The translations under genes were made by a program, and so were the position numbers. 64,000 nt of DNA from Maylandia zebra (lineage: Eukaryota; Chordata; Actinopteri; Cichliformes; Cichlidae), in the NCBI RefSeq assembly GCF_041146795.1, contig NC_135185.1:24312529-24376528 (forward strand), written 5' to 3'. Of this stretch, positions 50,934 through 63,234 are shown one piece after another. Position 1 is the first letter of the stretch. The number at the start of each line of letters is the position of its first letter. Under the pieces are notes generated by a model. The model was not told the DNA's origin and made no database searches. It saw nothing but the letters and a program-made list of their open reading frames with translations.

Positions 50934-53648
50934 AGAAAAATATTTAGTATACACATCCAGAAATGCATATACTATTATATATTGTACATATATTTATTAG
51001 TTTCAGATGTAGCCATTCTTGAATTTTGCTTGTTTACATTATTGTATTTTGCACAACTCTGTTGCTTGTGAAGCTCACACACAAGAATTTCACTCACATG
51101 TGCTGTACCAATGTACCTGCACATGTGATGTGACAATAAAAGTGATTTGATTTGATTTGAACAGATACAATTCTCTGCACTGCAGAACTATCACCAGCAG
51201 CAAAGCATGTACTTTACTTTATTTGCCTATTATTTACTTATTATACGCACTGCTAATTATGGCATTATTTGTCTAATTATTAGCTAAACTTATGACACAA
51301 TCTAAATTTATTTTGTCCCAACATCTCCTGCTGTATGAGTCATAAGAACCGAGTATGGCCACCATATATATGTATACTTACACTTCACACTACACAGCAA
51401 GCTTTTGGGTACTGAGGTATCAATGGCAGCTGGTGGATAAGATAGAAACTATTAGTATTATTACACAACAGAATTAAACACAATACTTAGTTTTGGTCTG
51501 AAGTATACAGACAGGCTCAAATATATACATAAATCTACACCAGTATTTGGTTAAATATCCCTTAGCATGTTGCACCTGGACCAGATCCTTTGGGTAAACA
51601 CAAAAAAGCTTTGGGTACAATTCTAGGTGGATATTTGACTCTTCCTGGCAGAATCAGTTGAGGTCATTCACATGTTGGTTTCCTGGTACAGAACCAGTTT
51701 TTATACAAAGTTCACACATTTAATATGAGACTGGGGCTTTGCTTTGCTTTATCCATTCCAAAATCAGTTTTGATGTGTGTTTTAGATCATTTTCCCATTT
51801 GAATACCCAATTGTGTCCAAGTTTCAATCATCAGGTTGTTGATTTGAGGTGAAGTTGAAGAATTTTGAGGTAGTCTTCCTTCTTTATTATTCCATCCTCT
51901 TTGTGCAGTATACCAGTACCACTGGCAGCAAATCAGCTCAAAAGCACAATGCTACAGCCATCATGTTTGACAAATGGTACAGTGTTCTTAAGTTTGAAAG
52001 CCTCACCTTTAATCTTCCAAACCTAAGTCTTGTCATTGTGGCCAAATAGCTTAATCTTTGTCTGATCTAACCATAAAACCTTCCTTATAACTGTTTGAAC
52101 TGATGATCTTGGAATCTGCAGTTGTTTAGAAATGGCTCCAACTTGTGTAAATCTAGAGTAAACTCCTATTGTTCTTCTTAGATCTTCAGTGGGTTCTTTG
52201 GACTTTCCTGTTCTGAATATCAGTCTAATGAGTCCTGTCAAACCAACCTTCTTATGCTCCAAAGAAAAACTACCAGTTGTCAATCATGATCGCCAATGAG
52301 ATGTTAATAGGCTTTGACCTTGTCAAATTAAAAGAACCTTAAGCACAAGTTATTAAGAAATTTAAGTTAGTGTATGTATCTGAGTGTATGCAAACTTTTG
52401 ACTTTTTTGAGACAATCCAGAACAAATCCATCCTCAATGGGTTTTAATGGGTTTTTAAAAAAAGTAATTAAAGATGTATGCTGTAAAATCAATGCACCCT
52501 GAAAAAAGAACAGTTCAAATAAATCATTAACAGCCCCAAATTACCATGACCACAACTGTAAAATATACCTGCCATGCAGCTCACCTTTAGCTGAGTAAAC
52601 CTTTTTGTAATGAGACACCATGTGGTCTTTAATGATGGATTGTGTCAACTTGCTAGAGGAGAGTGGACAGAAAGCTAAAAACACAAAACAATATATGATA
52701 AACTGTTAAATTAAGCTCTTCTTACAGATGACCAGTACTCATGAGCATGTAATAATACTTACGACTACTTTTCAAAGCCTTTCCTCTCACACCAGGGCTG
52801 TACCCCAGTCCAGATGACACACTTCCTAAAATGTAAAAAAGTGTTATGACTCACACTTTATCAGTTACAGGTTTTTTATGATTAAAAACTTTTCATTTAT
52901 CATTTCATTTTATAAGTATGTGGTGCACAGCGCTTCTCAAGACTAAATAATTTTTAGATAACTAAAACAGCAAGTTTACCACAGCAAGACACACAGTAAG
53001 GCAATGCTAATTTAGTTAACAGGAATCTATGCGTTTCCTAGTATTTTTTTTTTTTTTGATCATTTAACTAATAACACATTACAGTACAGAGTATTTTCTT
53101 TTGGACCTGGCAATATACTGTTAAGGGGTTCCAAGACTTTCGGGGGTAAATTCTGTGCTATAGGTTTTAATGTTCATAACACTGACTGTTTACAAATAAA
53201 AATAGTAAATACTCAAAAAGTGGTAACATAATTTGAAGTAAATGTTTGAATAACACTGAAAATAAATAAGACGAAGCTCCAGCAAACAATAAGAGTACAT
53301 ACTGGTTTAAGTTTATAGAGGGCAGTACTAAGCTGATATCGTGGATCTCTTCAAACCAGAAACAAGAAGAAACGAATAAAGATTTAACAGGTTAAAATGT
53401 CACTAAACGTAAGCTGGCTTTACTGAAGCATCGTTTTACAAGCTGTTTTCGGTACAGACAAGGGACTAGTAACCACTGTGCTGACCGACTTGAAGCCATA
53501 TTATTAACAGTAAATACGGTGGACATGAGCTTATCTTTAGGTAGCTGCTTAAGCAAAAAAGCTAAATGTGCTAACGTCTCCCGACTCATTATCCAGCTAC
53601 ATGGCTAACCAATGCTAATAGCATTAGCATACCTATTCTTGAGTCCAT
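48028..53648 (-). CDS. spata7: Spermatogenesis-associated protein 7 (ciliary/photoreceptor protein)
   Basis: SPATA7 is a retinal connecting-cilium protein that partners RPGRIP1; human loss causes retinal dystrophy. Eleven coding exons, 5' to 3' on the minus strand: 53633-53648, 52763-52825, 52585-52674, 50601-50698, 49993-50447, 49834-49879, 49291-49409, 49150-49200, 48970-49053, 48732-48789, 48028-48633 (1686 nt, 561 residues; human 599). It begins MDSRI. Recognisable blocks are IIKDHMVSHYKKVYSAKD, SGDLLLKHSQHFTQDKPFTP, TLKSDKSSYLSKYRYY, EEELMYLEFISAVTEDIL and KMRHLLEVL. The C-terminal region is acidic, low in conservation and ends GDSGSEDEF. Phases agree at every junction. The first exon is very small (16 coding nt) but sits on the expected phase, with a good GTATGC donor. 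Confidence 0.92.
48612..48625 (+). promoter_or_regulatory. CTCF-like motif inside a spata7 coding exon
   Basis: CCAGCAGGTGGCGC fits the CTCF core. On the other strand it encodes part of MRHLLEVL at the start of the last spata7 exon, so coding constraint may explain it. Confidence 0.35.
49506..49783 (-). mobile_element. tRNA-derived SINE with clear A and B boxes
   Basis: The minus strand starts TGTAGCTCAGGTGGTAGAGC, a tRNA 5' end and A box, then GGTTCGAATCC (perfect B box). The body ends with TGTAAAGCGCTTTGAGTGCT and GCGCTATATAAGAACTAGTC. Head and tail together identify a fish SINE, not a functional tRNA. It sits in a spata7 intron. Confidence 0.8.
50740..51162 (+). mobile_element. Retroposon-like repeat with ATTTG tail
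   Basis: It ends GACAATAAAAGTGATTTGATTTGATTTGA after AGAATTTCACTCACATGT-type sequence, a frequent teleost dispersed-repeat terminus. The (CA)n at 50868-50931 lies inside. Family unknown. Confidence 0.45.
50868..50931. repeat. (CA)n microsatellite
   Basis: About 32 CA units in a spata7 intron. Confidence 0.95.
51440..52425 (-). mobile_element. Degenerate Tc1/mariner transposon
   Basis: The minus-strand frame at 52023-52283 has a transposase helix-turn-helix-like stretch (GAISKQLQIPRSSVQTVIRK). After an internal deletion it has DQTKIKLFGHNDKT, the region of the first catalytic Asp. The right end has GTATGCAAACTTTTGACT, which resembles Tc1 terminal repeats. The left end is decayed. It lies in the spata7 intron between exons 50601-50698 and 52585-52674. 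Confidence 0.7.
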
Positions 53649-56073
53649 AATACTACACTCAGCATATCCCAACCTCGGAAATATTCTGAGGGAGAGATGG
53701 CAGAGCTCGGATCCATCCAGAAAATTCACTGTACTTAACCGTAAACATGCTGACGTAGTGATACAATCAAATATCGTACAAGTAATAACCTATCAAAGGT
53801 TTAGCAAATGAAGAGCGAAGAAACGCTTCCCCGTCGCCATGCTGGTTGCTATGATTGCTGTCGTCATCACGTTGATGCACAACAGGAGCACGCACACACA
53901 CAACATGAATGAGAATATTGAATCGAAATGACAACCTAAGAAAAACGCCCTTAAATCCAAACTTGATTAAATGAAATATGTCAAATAGTTATCTCAACAG
54001 TCTGAAGAGTACAGTACATATGATAAAGATATGACATGCACAACATAATAATAGACAACCTGACAAAGATCTCCTGTGAATATTTGTGTTTCAGTACTTG
54101 GATTTCTGGGTGTGGAGTTGCAGACTAACAGGGGGAGCAAGTGGGGCTAGTGTAAAAATCAAAACAAAACAGGAAAACATATACAGCCGTAAATTCAGGA
54201 CCACTTGACCCTCTCAAAGGTCATCAAGTGAGAAATCATCCTTGAAAGCCCATGTTTGGTCTCCAAGAATAAATCCCCCATCTCTCCACAGATCCCCCGG
54301 TTTGAAGTATTTCTCTCTAATAAATAACATTTTGTTAAATGTCTGGCTGAAAAGGCTTAGGTATTAAAATAACATTTAAGTAGTAGTCTTAACAGTGTGA
54401 CAGTAAGAAGAGCAGGAGCAGGAACTAGACAGATTTCAGCCATAGGTTTTCTTTCTTTTTATTTCAAAATGCATTATCTGTTTATATAACTTTTTTTTCT
54501 ACTTTGGTGGGTGAGGTTAATGTGTTTTGTGGCTTTGCAGACAGAATACTGCCTCCAATGGACTAAAACAGCTTTCTGGTTGTTTATGTGGCTGGTTCAA
54601 GAGCAAACATTATAATTTATTCACCGTGTGGGTCACTAGATCCTTTCCAGTTGCACCAAAATCATCAATAAGCATATCATTAATGGTAGCCGTTCTTCTT
54701 CATTACTGCAACAAACTCTGACCATGGTGTGCTGTTATCATAAAAAGCCAAATCCTCAGTGACCTAGTTTTACAGTAAAATGTGGGAAACTACAGTACCA
54801 CAAATATAAGTTATGATTCATCTGAGTACGTGTTGGCCACGAGAACATTCTGTCAGCATCATATTGTTAATTCTCTTATTTTCCTTGCATTGTTTGATTT
54901 AACTTTTAACCCCTTGCGTCATTTACCAACAAAAGAATATAGTGTGACAGGCAACACATTTTACTGGCACTTGAATTGGGCATAAGTTCAAAGGAGAACT
55001 GGTCAATGACTACATTGGACAATAACTTTATTGTAAAGTGATCAATATTTTTGATGCTCAAAGAGCTGACTTTGATCATTTAGGATCGTAAAGACGTCAG
55101 TTTACAATAATGTATATTTGTTTATTTGCAGTGTATCCACACGATGATCTATTTTGATTTTCCCATAAGACCGCATCTTCTTTTATTAAGTGATTCATTT
55201 CTGATCTTGTACATGTGTGTGTTGCAGGGCGCTTTTACATAACAAATAGATAACGAGACAGTTCATTTCCCCCCTGTCTAAACTGTCATCCCGCCAAATC
55301 ATCAGATCTATAGTATATGATTGGGGGGGGGGGGGGGGGGGGGCTGCCGGAAGAGGTGACCTCCCTGTACCACTGAAGCTCATAAATAATACAGTTTTCC
55401 TCACATGCGTGAATGATGTAATGGGTTAAGTCTGCCTCTGATTTGGTGATCATCTTTGCGCCATGTGGTCAGACGCTGGTTACGGTAACGATAATAGGAT
55501 CATCTGGTTTTGGGGGAAAATATAAGAGTGAGTATTGAAAATCGGATTCCACAATGAGAGAAAATGCCTCTGATGCAAAGCTCGATGCACATTAACAATG
55601 AAGGCAGGTGGAGGAGAGCGCTTATTTGAATTAAAGGGAGGGGACAGCATCCTCCCTCGTTGTTCTCGCTGCCGGTGTAACGCGTGCGTAAAGTTGCTAG
55701 GTTGGGCCACACTCCGGCTGTGTTTCTGGACCGGACCATTTGCGTGCGTGCTCTAGTGTGAGTTTGGAAGTGGTTTGGACCGCGGAGTGGAGCCACTGCT
55801 CAGTGCAAGGTGCCACACGTATCTCTGTCAGTCTGTCAGGCGAACACCACGCGTCCAGGCGAGGTGGAGAAGGAAAAAAAAGGAGGGGGTGCAAGAAAGG
55901 AAGACAGACAATGCGGTTTTGCGATGCCTTTATTCCTTTGTGCAATCCACTCCCACTTCGATGAAAAGATGATGTGTCCAACATGAATTTCTTGTGATTT
56001 GTCCATTTTTTCCTGTATTTCTGCGATCACGCTGACTGAATTTACCTGCGTTTTCACTGAGCCAAACCTAGAG
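53649..56073. other. Divergent spata7-kcnk10 intergenic region
   Basis: About 2.4 kb between the two start codons, which are head to head. It holds an RFX half-site-like GTTGCTATGATTGC (53845-53858) near spata7, a 21-G run (55323-55343) and a less AT-rich stretch from about 55650 to 56060 that is probably the kcnk10 promoter and 5' UTR. Several ORFs on both strands at 55480-56060 look spurious. Confidence 0.5.
55323..55343. repeat. Poly-G run
   Basis: Twenty-one consecutive G. G-quadruplex-prone, and length uncertain in assembly. Confidence 0.9.
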
Positions 56074-59000
56074 ATGAAATTTCCAATAGAAAACCCGAGA
56101 AAACAAGTTAACTGGGATCCAGAACAAGGTTGGTGAATATTGCTGTTTTACTGTGGAATAACTTCAGATATGCAATTAAATAGTACTCTTAATGTCAGTG
56201 GAAATACTTGATACACAATCTCATCAGGCTGCATTATTCACAGATTCAGTATACAGAAATTCATATTTTTGCTTCTTTTCATTTAATTGAGCGGTCCCTT
56301 TATTTGCTTTTGTGATGCAAAATTACCATTCATATACGACAACGCGGCTTTTCTAGTTTGCACTATCTGTCCGCTCAGACGTATAAAGCAACGTTGCTGG
56401 ATGCGGAGCTCTGGTAGTGACAGGCTGGCAGAAATAACCAGTATGAGAGCGGAAGAGATTTCAAAAGAGAACTAGGCTGTAAAATGTGTCTACTTAAAAA
56501 TAATGTCGCCATCTAAAAGACATCATTATACTTAGGAATAGAATTTATAAGAATTTCAGACATGCGATTTTTATTTGAAGAGAAATGTTGTTGTTGTTGT
56601 TGTTGTTGTTTTAAATAATATCATGGCTCATGTACCCCTTGCCCTTTCAAAAGCATATAAGAGTCGTGCTAAGTCTCCAGTCACTGCTGGAAAGGAATTC
56701 TGCTTTAATACACTATGCATGGGTATCGTGTTGAGGAAGCTTGCGCCTCCCTTAACAGAGGTTTTATTTTGAAATCAGTCACTGCCGGAAGTGTTTGGGG
56801 TGCACTGGGTTTGATTTAATGTTTGAAATTTGAGGCTCAGCTGCCGAATTAAACGCCTACAACCTGCCCAGTGCCACAGGGCCTAAAGCTTGCCTGAGCC
56901 TTTATGTTTAATACCACTAGACTTCTTTTTGTACACTTAACTGTACATCAGATGTAAATATGATAGATACTGTCATCAAACTCCTTATCTGTATCCACAT
57001 GCTCTGTATGTCCATCTTTGTGGTCGACATGAGGGGCATCACTACATGAGAACATTTCCTCTGCTTTGGCCAGACATACTTGGATCCAAAGGGAGGGCTG
57101 AGAGGTTGAGATCAGATAAAAAAAAGAAAAAACACCACTTTCCACTCAAGCCTTATTTAATTTGCAAAAATCAATTCGAAGCTGTTGCATGGTTCAAAAA
57201 GGATTTTGCATTAATGGATCATAGCCTCAGAAAGGTGAAATGCAAACCTTATAGTGCTCACTGCACTTCTGGTTTCAACTCTAGCTGTAAAATATAGATT
57301 ATAGTTTCATATTCTCTGCTTTTTCTCAGAAGTGCATGAAGTTGACTTTGAAATGAACCAAATAAACTAAATATATGACATTCAGTCATAGTTAATTTAT
57401 TTAATTTCACGCAGTCAAACACTATGATAAAAAGAAAATTAAAATCTTAGTTAGATTAGTCATGGACTTGGCCTAGTTTGAAATTCACTAACCAGTAACT
57501 GTTCCACTTCATCTCTAAAAAAACATTGCACCAAATATAGCATACTATACTGAGTCTTCCAGCTGATTCACCACCCAGTCTTTTTTTTTTTTCTAATAGA
57601 TTTGTGCTCTATTGCAGTCAGCACCTTTAAAGACAGATACTATAAACCGAAAGTGTTTTTCTCCACCTTAAGCTGACATCACATTGGTGTTATTGATTCA
57701 GTCTTTTATATAAGAATTGACTCGGAAGATGAATAGCTCTTAGATCAGGGAACAAGCCACTTCCTGGACATTCTTTGACTCATGGGTCGATGTGTGTGTG
57801 TGTGTGTGCGCGCGAGTGCATGATCATGCTGTGGGGACCTGAATCTGTTTAAACACTCACACTACGGGAACAGAAAGCAAGTCCCTTATGTGTTAAGTTG
57901 AGGTTTAGGCAAGATGGAATAAGTCTCCAGGAAATATTAAAGAAATACATGTCCCCTCCTCTAAAGTCATAAATACTTGATTAAGCATGTGTGCATTGTA
58001 CTTAGCATATCCCAAAAGTAATATCACCCCATTTAAAAAACAAATACATTTCTCATCCCTACCTTCAAAGGTTACATCACAGACAACAAGCTCCACCCAT
58101 GGCTCAGAGGCACTCCATGCTTTCCCTTTTTGGAGTTGTGGGGGCGTCAGGGCAGGGGTGAAGTCTAGAGCTCTGAAAAAGCTCACGCAGTGCTTTATAT
58201 ACATTAAGGAAGTCGAAATTTGGCTATCTCCATAGGTGATGTTTGATGGTTGACCTGCTATACAGTACACATGCATTTGTTATGAAACCTCTTTGGAAGA
58301 CAATAACTGAAAGTGGCACTTATCCCTCACTTACAGTCTATTAGAAAAATTGGATCCTGCTTCCATTCAAAGAGAGTAACTCAATTTTCACCTTCACCTC
58401 TGCCAACATTACTGTAAGGTTTTCATTGGTGTGCTTTTTATATATCTGTGTCCATCCATCCATCCATCCATCCATCCATCCATCCATCCATCCATCCATC
58501 CATCCATCCATCCATCCATCCATCCATGTGTTGTAACAGAGCAGGGTTGAAATCAGATGTTAAAATGAGAGTACAAATTATGATCTGTAAGGCAGATGTG
58601 AGGCCAAGTGATTGTGGACCCCTTTTCACAAGTGAAATCTGAAATACATTTTATATGAAGAAATTCTCAGGATAACAAGCTTCTGAGATGACAAAGGAGT
58701 CTTGTTATGTTTGGCGGAGCTGTAGGCTGGATAACTAGATTTTTTTCTAATAGTGTTTGACTTTGCAAAAAGCCTTTTATTAGCCCAGTGTAGGAGGTAT
58801 AAAATGTTTTCAAAGCTTCATAAAGGACACATAATTTCATTACAACTGTTTAAAACCTATGTTAATGTCTCCACAACACAAAATTCGAAATATAAACCAA
58901 AAGAAAGGCTGAAGGTGAGAGAAAAGGTGAAAAGAAAAAGAATCTGCGCATAAATCAACAAATGAAATGTCCAAATGCCTGTTGATTTAGGTAAAAGGTT

Positions 59001-59585
59001 CTTACAAAAAGAGCCTTTAGCCAATTATTATAACACATCATAAATGACCATCAGAGAGACAAACGTGCAGTAAACCACTGGTGTTTCCATCTTTGTAATC
59101 TATATAAAAATAAAAAATAAAAAAAAAGTGTTACAACAGCCCTTTCTTCCCTCCTACTTTCTTTGCTAGTGGCAGTCCAGACCAACTTGGTCCCTCCCAA
59201 AAAGGTCCAGCCTGGCATGGTGAAGTCAACCCTGGTCCAGGCAAGTGTTGCCACCATGCAAAACCCAATGGGCTGCGACCCGAAAGCCAGTGGTCACTGT
59301 CCACTGCCACGTTTGTCCATCTCATCTCGCTCTGCCAGTGTTGTGGCTAGCATGGACACCAACTCGGATGGCTCGACAACAGGGCTCCACTCAGTGATGA
59401 AGTGGAAGACGGTGCTGGCGGTGTTCATTGTGGTTGTTCTCTACCTGGTTTGTGGAGGTCTTGCCTTCAAGGCTCTGGAGCAGCCATTTGAGAGCAACCT
59501 GAAAACTAGCATCACCCTGGAGAAGGCCTCTTTCCTCGAAAGGCACCCATGTGTTACTCCCAATGAGCTGGATGCCATCATCAAG
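56074..59585 (+). CDS. kcnk10: Two-pore potassium channel K2P10/TREK-2, first two coding exons (3' partial)
   Basis: Plasma-membrane background K+ channel gated by stretch, lipids and heat. Exons 56074-56128 ([18 protein letters not shown]) and 59170-59585 join in phase and give 157 residues. The first exon matches the MKFPIE-type alternative N terminus of KCNK10. The second holds [13 protein letters not shown], the first membrane helix (about residues 98-117, [15 protein letters not shown]) and LEQPFES with the start of the extracellular cap ([20 protein letters not shown]). Pore loops and the remaining helices are not in the window, so later exons lie beyond 64000. The donor of exon 1 is GTTGGT, weak but GT. 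In-frame Met codons at residues 35, 48, 52 and 80 could support alternative starts. Neighbour spata7 is divergent, as in human 14q31. Confidence 0.92.
56129..59169. other. kcnk10 intron 1
   Basis: AT-rich, with a TTG microsatellite (56586-56611), a short TG run (57791-57808) and the ATCC array. No additional exon recognised; an alternative first exon cannot be excluded. Confidence 0.5.
58451..58527. repeat. (ATCC)n microsatellite, about 19 units
   Basis: Perfect tetranucleotide array in kcnk10 intron 1. It creates spurious MDGW-repeat and HPSI-repeat ORFs. Confidence 0.95.
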
Positions 59586-62500
59586 GTAAGCGCTTGAAAG
59601 TGGACATGATTGTCTGGTGTTTGTTTCCTTCTTCCAGGCATTTTGGCAGCCTCTGTGCACTTTATTATAGTACCGAGCAATTAGGTAGAGGTAAAAGGAT
59701 GGGGAGCTGGCGCTATTCCCAGTTGTCGTAGAGCAGGAGGCAGGGTCCCCTGGATCGGAGCAGAGTTTAAAAGGATGGCAAAGCATGGTATCCTTTACAG
59801 TGGGCCTATTTTGTGATTAAGAAGTAGCTACGATAAGACTGCACAGTGCTCCTTTCTGTTAAATAAAGGGAATGTGGAAGTGCCAAAAACTGCAGTTACT
59901 CTAATGGCCTCTTAAACTTGGCTCCAAAAGTCAATCCTCACAGACTCCCATGGAAAAATGCCCAACTTTACAGCGTTAAAGAACACATTTACAGCTTGGC
60001 ACAAAAATAGTTTTGACCTCTTAATAAAAACTACAGTGGGTGAACTCCTTCATTTTTGCACTAAAGTAAGGGATTTGGAGCCACTGAATTTTATACAATT
60101 TAAAAATTGTTTGTGCTCTCAGGGCTTTTTGAGGCACTTTTAATCAAATTATATGGCTGCTGCTTGCTACAGCCTGACCAAGACATTTGTTCTGCCCTTC
60201 CCATTGAATGACGGTTTCCTGAGTAACAGCTGATAACTGATAACAATCAACCCTCCCATAGAAACCTAAATGCATTTAGTTTTCTAATAAACACGGATCT
60301 TTTAGAACACATACACCAGTACATGCAGCCTGATATTACATAACAAAAGACAGCATGATCATTGAGAAGAGGGCAAAAAATGTCTTCACAATGACCTTTA
60401 TGCTATATTCACAACAAACATTTTTTTTATTTAATTGCAGCTCTCTCTAGTTTTCTTGCTGTGTAAAGACAGAGTAATGATAGCAATAAGGCCAATTTTC
60501 TCCCATTTTATTTGACAAATAACTAACTTGTATTTGCATAGCTAAAAAACCTTCAATAATAGATGTGTTAGTGCGATATGAAATTCCAGAGTGCAGCTTT
60601 AACAACGCCCACATGTTTTAAATAAGGAAACAAGCTCATGGCTGTGACAGCGCTGTTATATTTACTGTGAGAAATGTCAGGAAACAAGTTTTTTTTCAAT
60701 GTTTTCTTTTTAATACTGTGTGATGCTGCTCTATTATGACATACAAAAATTGTTAAAATCTTTAAAGACCCAAGAGAGATTTCAGAAACTCAATATTCTA
60801 AACAGTCTCCCCAAAATCCCGTCACTATCTGCTTTCCCCCTCAATACAGCATCTGCTGCATAGAAGCAGGGTGCCGGTGTTTTACTGGGCACAGCTGTTC
60901 GCCCAAAAAACTCGCCTGATAACTCTTAAACCTGCGGCATATGGTCTGACGCTGTCTTTAGAGTGTTCCACATTTTACCAAGCCAGCTTGTGAAACTTTT
61001 TTATAATTGTGCGCACTATCAAGCAGACCCACAAAACAGAACCATTCCCATCTCATTGAAACTTAACGGCGCATTTTACAATGCATTTTTATGGTGTCAG
61101 CCGCTTTATAACACACTATGGCAGCAGTTCACATTGCTCTCTAGCACCACATCCAAAATTATGGATCAAGATTTAAGGTCACTACACCCAGCTGACACTT
61201 ACAACTGCAAAGGGGAGTGGAAAATGATTTGAGATGTACGAGTGGGTGAGTGGGAAGTTTGATTTGTGAGGGAGTGATGGGAAAAAGCAATCAGTTTGCA
61301 GAAAACATCTAGAAATAAAAGAAAGAAACATTCTGGACAATCAAAAGAACTGAGTAACACAAGAGCTGAAATACAAACACAAGCACACAATTAACAGGAA
61401 TCAAAAGAGACTGAAAATAGTTTTTTTTTGGCAATGGAGAGAAAAAAAAACAGCCTTTTAGAAATCTTGTGCTTTCCTGTTTTTCGAATGTAGCTTGAAA
61501 ATAGTAAAGACTTGGAAACAACCAAATGGCAATGCTAATGGTGTGTTCCACTTTCCACTAGGATGGCTCCATTTGACGTTAATATCTTCAACACTACTCT
61601 AGTGAATATCGGACTGCCTCTCTCCTTCTCCACACCCACCTCTGTTCTTTTCTTCTTCTGCTTCTAGCTTCTTCTTTTATTTCTCTAGCAGTGCTCAACC
61701 TTTGAGCCACAAAAGCCCTATCAAGAGCTTTCAAAAATCAATAACAGTATGTCTTATGGAGGAGTGTGTGGAAATTAGAACCTTTAGCATGGAGTGCCTG
61801 GGGTCCGGAGGGAATCAATTATTCATTACACAGACCAGCAGGCACACACACCTCCTGCTGCTCAAAGTAAAAGTGCTGGAATCATAGACATGAGATTCTT
61901 CTAGACAAATCATCTAATTCAGATAGATGAGAAAATATTTAATGGCATGTCAAGTCATTGATCTGATATAGTTAATTAAGAATAGTGGCAAATTAGTCAT
62001 GCTCGGTTTGTGCACTTATGTGTATAATGATGAGCTTTTTACTGCTACTCCTCTCCTTTCTATCGTAGCTTCATAAGTGATGTACTAACATAATCAAAAC
62101 ATAATATGTAAATTTCTGTAAATCAGTAGATATAATGTTGATCTGCTGAGTTGTTATGGGATTCCAATACTAAGTGTAAGCCATGTGTGAAGTTCATATG
62201 AACAAATAACACTTTTTTTCCCTGGTGTCTCAAGCAAAAGCCTGGAGGACATGCTGCTTCACAAGTACTCCATCAAAAAGTATGCCCAGTCCTCTAACAG
62301 TTTCCATTATCGGCCTGTGTGTGCTATGTCAAGCCTGTCACTCAGCCGAAGCCTTTATGCGGGGACACAGCAGCGGTGACTCACTGTTGTCAAACTGTTT
62401 GGTGGAGGAGTTGACAGAAAAATGGCAACCTTGGGAAGCATGTGCATGCCTGAGATGGAAGCAGACAGTATATCACATCGCAAGCTCTTGTTAGGGCACA

Positions 62501-63230
62501 GCGTGTGTTGATTTAATGTGTGTGAGTGTGTGCCCATGCACGTCTGTTGACCTCCTCGTGTCTTCTTCAATATTTGTGTCGTCCACGCACCCACTGTGCG
62601 CCCACGAAGACAGCAGACCTAATTGGCTTTCCTGTTGCTGTTTTGATGACTCACACTATGGCACGATGTGAAGCCGTGCTATTACTGACACCAGTCAGGT
62701 CTCATTTATTGATGAGTCACTTATTTAAAATAAACTTTTGTATTCACTGAGCTACCTGCAGTAGAATCTACGTCAGGTTGTGCTGCCATTTCCGTCATAA
62801 TCTTATGTAGCACAAATTGTGCTTTTCCGGAAAACGTCAAGCAAATTCTACATACTTGATCAAATGCGAAATCAAAATGCTCCACTAACTAGTGAAGGCT
62901 AAGCTCTTTAGATGGCTGCACTGAAAAAGAAAGGCAAAAAAGATTCATTTCTACTCATTTCCATTTCAGGTTTTCCTTGAAAATACCCCCACAGCTTAAC
63001 ACTGGGCTTTTAAGCATGAATAATAAACTTTTTTTTTTCTCACTATTATATTGCTATTTTCATTTGAATCTGATCACCTGTTCCACATGAAAAGTCAATC
63101 ATAAAAACCAGCCATATACAACCATTCTGTGAAGACATAATGAAAATCACATGATATTTTGCACAATGCTATTATTCATAATCTAAAAAAGTGCATTTAA
63201 ATTAATTAATCAGGAAAAAGTGTGAGCACA
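59586..63230. other. kcnk10 intron 2 (part)
   Basis: No pore-loop exon (TTIGYGN-type) could be found on the + strand, so this is taken as intron. AT-rich, without clear repeats apart from short A/T runs. Confidence 0.5.
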
Positions 63231-63234
63231 TCTA

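Noticed and set aside
55480-56057. Cluster of ORFs on both strands upstream of kcnk10
   Set aside because: GC-richer promoter/5' UTR DNA; no homology recognised, and they overlap each other.
58341-58642. MDGW-repeat and HPSI-repeat ORFs, CRISPR-like regularity
   Set aside because: Plain ATCC microsatellite without spacers.
62225-62494. 89-codon ORF tested as a further kcnk10 exon
   Set aside because: Lacks pore-loop or helix motifs of K2P channels and good splice sites in phase.
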